DNA of 64,000 nt from Daucus carota subsp. sativus (Eukaryota; Streptophyta; Magnoliopsida; Apiales; Apiaceae): assembly GCF_001625215.2 (NCBI RefSeq), contig NC_030389.2, positions 33,345,454-33,409,453 on the forward strand, written 5' to 3'. Below are positions 57,608-64,000 of this stretch, one piece after another. The notes below the pieces were generated by a model that searched no databases, was not told where the DNA came from, and worked only from the letters and a program-made list of their open reading frames with translations. The translations under genes were made by a program, and so were the position numbers. How positions within the stretch are numbered: position 1 is the first letter of the stretch; each line of letters opens with the position of its first letter.

Positions 57608-59616
57608 CAACATTGGTTTTGAGCTTAAGATGTTAGTAAAAAACTTAAGTTGGATCATGGTTACAAGTCGTTTTGTTCGTGAAGAGATATCAAGTTAGAA
57701 TTAAGAATCGGGTTGAGGTGGTATAAAATTAAGGTATAATTTTTGATATCTTGATTCTTAGAATTAATCTATTTAATTTAAAATATTATCATATTATTGA
57801 TCGAATTAATTTATTTTATTTAATAAAAAAAATATATTTTTTTATTATCGAAAATTATACACACACATATCGCGTATCTTAAATTTAATATGTCATCATT
57901 AATATTAGTTACAACAATCATATATCATTATTTATTAATCAAATTAACTCTATTAATGTTTTTGCTAGAATATTATGTATCATATCCGTCTAAAATTAGA
58001 AACAATAATTTTTCTAGAAATTTAAAATATTAGGATGAGGTAAGGGAGTATTTGCTTTGGAGTTAATGAGTTGAGAATCGGGACTCAATCAATGGTCCTA
58101 TTTGGGAATCAGTGGTTAGTGATTTGCTGTTAACGGATCGTATTAGCTGTTTTGACTAGCTGATTGAATTAGATGTTTTGACTAGCGGATTGAATTAGCT
58201 GTTTTTCGTAAAATTGTTTGATAAACAGCTGATTGATTAACTTTTTCTAACACAAATCAAAATAGCTAATCCGAAAAACTCCTCAAAGTAGGTTTTTCAA
58301 AATTATCTCTTTGTATCCAAATCTCTATTTCAATCCGCTACTACCAAACACTAATATTAACTTATTTTAGTAGTCAAACTTCCAAGACACCTCAAAATTC
58401 TAATTTTGCCTCAAATTTCTAACTTCCAAACAACACCAATGTATAAGTGTTCAGTATTCTGGTTTGATTATTTAGTTATATGGAATGAAAATCTCAATAA
58501 TTTAGACGATAAAATCATACTTTAGTGATGTTTGGATATTCATCCATTCTCATTCTAGCTCCCGCTCCCGCTCCCACTCCCACTCTCATTCCACATTCTC
58601 ATTCTCAATGCCCAACTTTAATCCAACATTCCTTATTCTACAAACTAATTTATATTTATATATGATAAATGGTTAATCATTATATATTTATTAATTTGAT
58701 TTTCACTATTCGTAATATCCTCAGGTCTCCTCCAACGAAAGTAGACATAGTGATGCTTGATTCTGTTTTGCTTTAATAAAATCTGTATTTCATTTAAGAA
58801 ACATAATATCATACCAACTAATTAATCTTGCAATCAATAAAAAAAACAGAAGTATACACTTTAAAGAAAGTTGAAGTAATTGCATATCGCACCTCCTAAT
58901 TATCGTTCAAAAATGATATTGTACATATATTTTGAAAAACTCAACTCGCACCCCCAATTTTTACATTTCAAGAACGATACGCATTTCCTCCGTTAAATTC
59001 CGTTAACTTTCGTTAAAATACTCCCTCATGTCTCAATTTACATATCCCTTTTGTTTTTTGAGGGGTCAAACTGACTAAGTTTTGATCAATTATTAGAAAA
59101 TATTTATATTATCCAAATAAAATTACTGCTTGCTACTGTCCAGTGACTTGGGGAGTGGGATATGTGTGAGGATTGGTGACTTGGTGTATGAATATAGGCA
59201 TATAGGCATGTAGATGTTTATACATAGAGGTTGAGTACATGTGAAAGAAAGACGAAAGTGATGTGTGCGGCCCATAAAATAGCGTAAAGACGGCCCAACT
59301 GATTGTCAGATTGCCGAAACAGAAATTCGGGCAGGTCAAGCTGAGGTAATTTGGGCCCCACTTTCCCCTTCTTTCTGTTTCTGCTAGCCCACGTGATTCT
59401 GACACGTGTTTTTTTATTCCCAAGCCCCTCTCTCTTTTACAGTTGAGGTCCATCCTTCAACATGGGTGTGGCCCCACTTATCTCTCCCGATTTTATCATA
59501 TATTATCCTCGGCATTTTTTGGGACCAGTACCATATTTTTCAAAGCACTTGATTTTAGCATTTGATGGCATGTCGAACGATTTAATTTCGTTTTAAATTA
59601 AGCTCCTTGATTTGTA
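57608..59616. other. Intergenic with repeat debris
   Basis: 58020-58440 looks like a diverged hAT-type MITE ('tttgactagctgattgaatt' words repeated, 'ttccaaacaacacc' near the right end). A hexamer repeat (gctccc/actccc) lies at 58557-58592. A lone Stowaway-like left end lies at about 59021. Two ACGT-core boxes occur near 59391-59407 (cccacgtg, acacgtg), but no gene is linked to them. The ORF at 59133-59453 has no family features. Confidence 0.4.
58557..58592. repeat. Hexamer microsatellite
   Basis: Repeats of gctccc shading into actccc, about six units. Confidence 0.75.
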
Positions 59617-59920
59617 CTCCCTCCGTCCCTCTCAATTGTTTACATTGGAGGGGGACACGGAGACCAAGACAATGTATAAAAAATGAGTAAAGTTAGATGA
59701 AAAGTGGATAAAGTGGTGGGATCTATCAATATTTAATAATAGATTTGAGATAGTGGAGTAAAGTAGTGGGTGTAATAGTAGTTTTTATTGTTAAATATGA
59801 GATAGTGGGAGAAGATAGTGGGTGTAATGATGGGAAAAACTTACTATTTATAGTAACGTAAAGAAATGAGAGGGACGTCCCAAAATAGTAACTGTAAACA
59901 AATGAGAGGGACAGAGGGAG
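59617..59920. mobile_element. Stowaway-like MITE
   Basis: TA-flanked, 304 bp. CTCCCTCCGTCCCTCTCA and GAGAGGGACAGAGGGAG ends; 'attgtttac' / 'gtaaacaaat' extend the arms. Internal near-repeats of 'gatagtgg' and 'tagtgggtgtaat'. Confidence 0.85.
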
Positions 59921-59922
59921 TA

Positions 59923-60606
59923 ATTATTGAGATTGTTTGAGCAAGTTTAAAAGAAGTGACTTCTTACTTAAACGAGAGAAGTAAAGTAGAAGTGAAAAGT
60001 AAATAAATTATTAAAGTATTTAGAAAATAGGAAAAGAAACCGAAGCTGTTAGAGAAAAACTAAGATTCTCATATTCTTAAAAGTAAATCTACTCTTTTAC
60101 ACAAATGAGTAAAAACATAAGTCAAACTGCTTCCGACTAACAAACAGGTCCACTGTGGTTAAACATCTTGATACTCCATCGCATATAGTTCCATTTAACC
60201 ATTTTATCGCTCTTCGCACAATACACATTTGTTCTACAGCGTTAAATTATTGTAATGCTCAGTTTTCTAATTATGTAAGCTTTCAAAATCTGTTGAAATT
60301 CATCGTACAGTGAACCCGTCAGGAGCTCACAAGTCTTTTTCTCAAAAGCTGATCTGACAATTAAGCAAAAAACCAGGACCTTCCAAACTTTGCAGGTTAT
60401 TCAACTCATGTTTAGTTACAAATTTTTACCCTTGCACAAAGCTAGGACCACTTCGAATTAAAACACATTTGATTTGTCAAAGGGTTTCATTTGTATTTAT
60501 CTTCAAATTTATGCCAAAATTTAGTTGAATTTTTCGGGTTTTGCTGAAAAATAATGCTTGTGAAAGACATGGGCAGCTACAGTTACTGTTGATAAGTTTT
60601 GAAAAA
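59923..60606 (+). other. Flank and probable 5' UTR of the LINE
   Basis: No ORF of its own. The LINE start could not be fixed because the partner target duplication lies beyond the window. A short open extension in frame with ORF1 (from 60541) begins at TTG and is not taken as the start. Confidence 0.4.
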
Positions 60607-63177
60607 ATGGCGAGCTTTTCGAAGCAGGAGAAAGGGCGACTACGGAATCGAGGAAATCATCGGAGTCAAGATAATCCAACACGAGTTCGGAGCGGTAATC
60701 AACAGGATGGAGCTACAAACAAACCTCTCTCAGGGAATGAAGCATCATCGGAAACGAATGACAAGCTACGAGTTTTACAGCACTGGTTTCTTCTTGAATC
60801 GGACTGGGTTGATGCAATCAATAAAGGTAATCACTCACTTATCCCGGCAGCTCTAGCTAGAGTGGACTTACTGTGCACTGTGGTTTGCCCGGATCTGCTA
60901 AAGGAGGGTTTAAAAGGGGAAGAAGAAGCACTTTGGAGCATCCATGAGTCTCTCTATAATAATGGATGGTGGGAAAGAGCCAGAAATCTGGACCTGGGAC
61001 GGAAGAATTGGTCCAAAAAAGATGCACATTCAGATCTATTACTCAACAACTTCATGAGCTCTTACGAGAGGTTCGTTGACCCAAATGTTCAATTAATGGT
61101 AAAACAAGGCTCACAGGAAGGTTTTAGGATGGCTCTTAACCATATCCACTATGGGTCTATAAGAGAAAGTAGAGAAAATGGTTTGCGGAACAACCACAGT
61201 AGCAGTTCTGTCTCCCAACATCAAGCACCAGCCAAGCATACGTCACAAGGTAACTCTTACTCACATCTCGCGATTCTCAAATCCTTCCTTTTGGGTTACA
61301 AACATATTATTGAACCATCAGTGTTAGATGATGCGTTAAGTGGTAATGATAAGGCTTTGTCTCTAGCTCTTGGACAAATTCACCATAAATCTCTCGCCCA
61401 CCCATCTCTGTCTGAGCCATCTTTTAAAGAAAAGTTGCTCCTTAATATTAATGAGAACAAATCCCCAGCTAGAACAACAACAATCAGATCTCCTAAGTCT
61501 GTCACTCCGGAAACTTCCAAAAATACAGTTTTCTTCACTGGATTTAGTAATTCCACTAATTTGAAGGATCTCTGGGTTTTGTTCAAAAGAGTGGGCAAAA
61601 TAAAAGACATCATACTACCTAGGAGGAGAGATCGTTTTGGTAACCGCATTGGTTTTATCATTGCTACCAATGGCCAGGAGGCCGAAAAAATGATTAGTCA
61701 CTTCAATGGGATGCATTTTGATACTGGGGTTCTATATCTAACTCTAGCCAAGGGTGCTCAGCCCAATCCCAAGGATAGGAAGGTGAAGACAGTCTTACCC
61801 TCCCCGGGCGCAAATAATAAAACTCCTTCAAAAATGTCTCCACATAAGGATAGGAATTCTGAAAATATCCCACCTGCTTCACCAACTATAAATAAGCCCT
61901 TGAAAGAGGTTAACATAGGAGTGAGGAATGATACAGCGACTAACATCCAGGACCCTCCACTGCTGGATAAGGTCCCAGATATGCAACAAATTCTTTCAAG
62001 CTCGCTATTGCTAAAGACTGTTAAAATGGAAACAGTACAAACTGTGGGGATGATAGTTGAGGGACTGGGTGTTCATGGAGCATTAATCAGAGGTCTCTCA
62101 TCAACCAGATTTTTAGCTTTCTTTGAACACCTAGAGGATTTCAATGGGGTTGATCGAGATTTCCTGAGCATTGGATTCGAAGAAGTGAGACAGGTGGTGG
62201 AGGAGGATTTAATCCCTGTGAGGAAAGCTTGGGTTGAGGTTCGAGGTCTCCCAATCTTTGGGTGGAGTGCTATAAACTTTCAAAAAATTATTGAAGGTAG
62301 TGGAAAAATCCTACAATACTGCCGTGTTCTTGATGATGAGGATTTCTACCAAACTCCCAAATTTCAGATTGAAACTTCTTCGATCAGTAATATTGATCTA
62401 CACAAGCCCTTCAAGCTTCAGAATAGAATCTGGAACGTTAGTTTGGTGGAAACAGGAAAAGATGAAAGCATTCTTAGCTACATAGAAGAGGTAGCGGAGG
62501 ACGACGACCTTAATTTTCATGAGCCCTCTGTCCGAACTAAACCTGGGGATGAGGGACCGACTCCATCTACAGAAGATTGTTTTGCTGCTAGTCCAAACAT
62601 TGAACAGGTTAGTAATGAGGGTAGTGAGGTACATGATGTTCTTTCAGGTGAGGAGACGGTTTCTTCTTCGGTCAACCCAGTCACCCCAAGAACCTATGCT
62701 TTCATGACCTCCAGTCTCCCTGTTGCCAATCCCTCCCCCGTTCCTTTGGTGGAGGAGGAACAATCCATTCCTTTTCACACATCAAATTGGAAGCCTAGGG
62801 ATAACAACTCTTCTATCTCTGTTATCCAAAGCGGTAGTGTGGAGGAAGATTCTACTGTGGATGATGCGATTGAAGAGGCTGCAGATTCTTTAGGGGAAAT
62901 ACAACAAAAAATCATCATGGATATGGAGAAACTCAAAGTCAAAAGCAGGAGGGGTCGACCTAGAAACTTTGCATCAAAACAACTCAATAAGCACTTCAAA
63001 GTTCCTAAAAGGAAAAGAAAAAAGGGTGAGGGCCTTAAACAAATCTCACATTTCTGTCTCAATCAGGGCTTATCGGAAGCCGAATCGATTTTTGAAACTG
63101 GGGTTTTGATGGGACTCTTACCGCTAGATTCGAAGGAGAAGTCTTTAGAGCTGATAGCTCTGAATCTAAAAGCCTGA
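60607..63177 (+). CDS. LINE ORF1: RRM-containing RNA-binding protein
   Basis: 856 residues from ATG 60607 (MASFSKQEKG), fully open. Plant L1-type ORF1 proteins bind the element's RNA. In order: a basic N-terminus; three related ~35-residue segments (about 56-86, 145-184, 221-262); an RRM at about 306-383 ('NTVFFTGFSNSTNLKDLWVL', 'RIGFIIATNGQEAEKM'); a Ser/Pro/Lys-rich linker; a domain with 'WVEVRGLPIFGWSAINFQKI' as in plant retroelement-associated DUF4283-like regions; an acidic stretch; and a basic tail with an AT-hook-like 'SRRGRPRN' and KRKRKK, which could direct nuclear entry. No CCHC zinc knuckle was seen. ORF2 follows 39 bp later on the same strand. Confidence 0.85.
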   Translation: MASFSKQEKGRLRNRGNHRSQDNPTRVRSGNQQDGATNKPLSGNEASSETNDKLRVLQHWFLLESDWVDAINKGNHSLIPAALARVDLLCTVVCPDLLKEGLKGEEEALWSIHESLYNNGWWERARNLDLGRKNWSKKDAHSDLLLNNFMSSYERFVDPNVQLMVKQGSQEGFRMALNHIHYGSIRESRENGLRNNHSSSSVSQHQAPAKHTSQGNSYSHLAILKSFLLGYKHIIEPSVLDDALSGNDKALSLALGQIHHKSLAHPSLSEPSFKEKLLLNINENKSPARTTTIRSPKSVTPETSKNTVFFTGFSNSTNLKDLWVLFKRVGKIKDIILPRRRDRFGNRIGFIIATNGQEAEKMISHFNGMHFDTGVLYLTLAKGAQPNPKDRKVKTVLPSPGANNKTPSKMSPHKDRNSENIPPASPTINKPLKEVNIGVRNDTATNIQDPPLLDKVPDMQQILSSSLLLKTVKMETVQTVGMIVEGLGVHGALIRGLSSTRFLAFFEHLEDFNGVDRDFLSIGFEEVRQVVEEDLIPVRKAWVEVRGLPIFGWSAINFQKIIEGSGKILQYCRVLDDEDFYQTPKFQIETSSISNIDLHKPFKLQNRIWNVSLVETGKDESILSYIEEVAEDDDLNFHEPSVRTKPGDEGPTPSTEDCFAASPNIEQVSNEGSEVHDVLSGEETVSSSVNPVTPRTYAFMTSSLPVANPSPVPLVEEEQSIPFHTSNWKPRDNNSSISVIQSGSVEEDSTVDDAIEEAADSLGEIQQKIIMDMEKLKVKSRRGRPRNFASKQLNKHFKVPKRKRKKGEGLKQISHFCLNQGLSEAESIFETGVLMGLLPLDSKEKSLELIALNLKA

Positions 63178-63216
63178 GCTTTTAGTATGTCAGTTTCTCT
63201 CTACTACTGATTTTTT

Positions 63217-64000
63217 ATGGATTTACACCCATATATCAGCTGGAATATCAGGGGAGCTTCGAGTAATACCAAGAGATTCCTCATTAGGAACCTTATCAAG
63301 TCGGAGAGGCCTGCTATCTGTTGTTTACAGGAAACTAAATGTGGGAATTGGAGTGCATCCTCCATATACTCTCTTGGCCTTGGTACTAATATAGGATGGA
63401 CGTTCTCTCCATCGAAAGGCCTATCTGGGGGATTATTAACGTTCTGGAACCCAGATTTAATTGCAGTCACTTTTCAGAAATGTACGCATAATTGGATTTT
63501 AATTTGTGGCAGTAACAAAATGGACGACACCACCTTTGCTTGTTTCAATGTGTACGCTCCACAGGCTACTCGGGACAAACAACAATTGTGGGCAGAGATT
63601 CTCGAAACCAAGAACAGATTAACCGAGGAATCTATAATCCTAATGGGAGATTTCAACTCAGTTAGGCATCAGTCTGAGAGACAAAATTGCAAGGTAAATC
63701 CTCTGGACACTGATCTCCTAAATGATTTTGTTTCTGCCTCACATCTACAGGATATTCCTCTTTTGAACTCTTCCTACACTTGGTACGGTCCTTCTATTAA
63801 ACGTAGCAGGCTGGATCGTATTTTAATCTCTACAGAATGGTTTAGGAAGGGAGACTGGGTGTTGTTGGCCCTCAATCGTCGGACTTCTGACCATAAACCT
63901 ATCTGTTTGAAGAATATGATACAAGATTGGGGCCCTAAACCCTTCAAATTCTTCAACTGTTGGTTGCAAAATCAGGGTCTTATCTCTAAATTAACTGCCT
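63217..64000 (+). CDS. LINE ORF2, 5' part: apurinic-type endonuclease
   Basis: The frame opens at ATG 63217 (MDLHPYISWNIRG) and stays open to the window edge, 261 codons. It shows the exonuclease III-like endonuclease motifs in order: N in 'WNIRG', E in 'LQETKC', 'FNVYAPQ', D and N in 'LMGDFNSV', 'SYTWYGPSIKRSRLDRILIS', and the catalytic 'TSDHKPI'. This enzyme nicks target DNA so the following reverse transcriptase can prime on it. The reverse transcriptase lies outside the window. All catalytic residues are present, so the element may be young. A minus-strand ORF set here is a shadow. Confidence 0.92.
   Translation, partial: MDLHPYISWNIRGASSNTKRFLIRNLIKSERPAICCLQETKCGNWSASSIYSLGLGTNIGWTFSPSKGLSGGLLTFWNPDLIAVTFQKCTHNWILICGSNKMDDTTFACFNVYAPQATRDKQQLWAEILETKNRLTEESIILMGDFNSVRHQSERQNCKVNPLDTDLLNDFVSASHLQDIPLLNSSYTWYGPSIKRSRLDRILISTEWFRKGDWVLLALNRRTSDHKPICLKNMIQDWGPKPFKFFNCWLQNQGLISKLTA

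Larger units (their letters stand above)
60607..64000 (+). mobile_element. L1-type LINE (3' part beyond the window)
   Basis: ORF1 with an RRM, then ORF2 with an endonuclease domain, both open on the plus strand, in the standard order of plant L1 elements. The 5' boundary lies at or before 60606 and the 3' end is outside. Confidence 0.9.

Noticed and set aside
57176..57658. 160-codon minus-strand ORF
   Set aside because: It runs across a Stowaway-like MITE and a foldback MITE end; composition is that of repeats.

Overview
The window is nuclear DNA from a flowering plant, most likely a eudicot. The evidence is GT-AG introns, a DELLA growth repressor, a CLE signalling peptide, plant-type cytosolic HSP70 genes with their usual phase-1 intron, and a very AT-rich intergenic space full of Stowaway- and Tourist-like MITEs, Helitrons, SINE-like pieces and an L1-type LINE. 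The species cannot be fixed from what is visible.

Layout. At 483-1438 (minus) lie the last four exons of a CREST-superfamily (ceramidase-like) membrane protein; its 5' end is unresolved. A CLE peptide gene follows at 3699-3992 (plus). From about 6.1 to 31.5 kb is a tandem array of four HSP70 genes (A to D, all minus) plus an older relic. A is cut by a 6.5-kb Helitron, B is complete but has a 1.48-kb TIR element in its promoter, C is frameshifted near its 3' end, and D is complete. Intron lengths and shared substitutions pair A with D and B with C. All four have lost the long C-terminal tail and the canonical EEVD ending. From 32 to 35 kb is a MITE cluster. At 36.0-37.6 kb is a two-exon gene resembling the plant DUF7054 family, with a 45-codon upstream ORF in its leader. 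From 38.6 to 52.0 kb the DNA is almost all repeats: a three-deep nest of Tourist-like elements, a non-LTR insertion with a perfect 15-bp target duplication, a broken PIF/Harbinger transposase, SINE-like pieces and two Helitron 3' ends facing each other. At 52774-54486 (minus) is an intronless, full-length DELLA gene. From 60.6 kb to the window end is an L1-like LINE: complete ORF1 with an RRM, and ORF2 open through its endonuclease domain to the edge.

The genes do not form one pathway. DELLA (gibberellin signalling) and CLE (short-range peptide signalling) are independent regulators. The coherent biology is the HSP70 array, which shows duplication, probable sequence homogenisation, transposon hits and decay. 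I found no clearly new system. The best candidates for follow-up are the tailless HSP70 family with a variable substrate-binding segment, the CLE peptide with His at position 4, the upstream ORF of the DUF7054-like gene, and three internal repeats at the N-terminus of the LINE ORF1.
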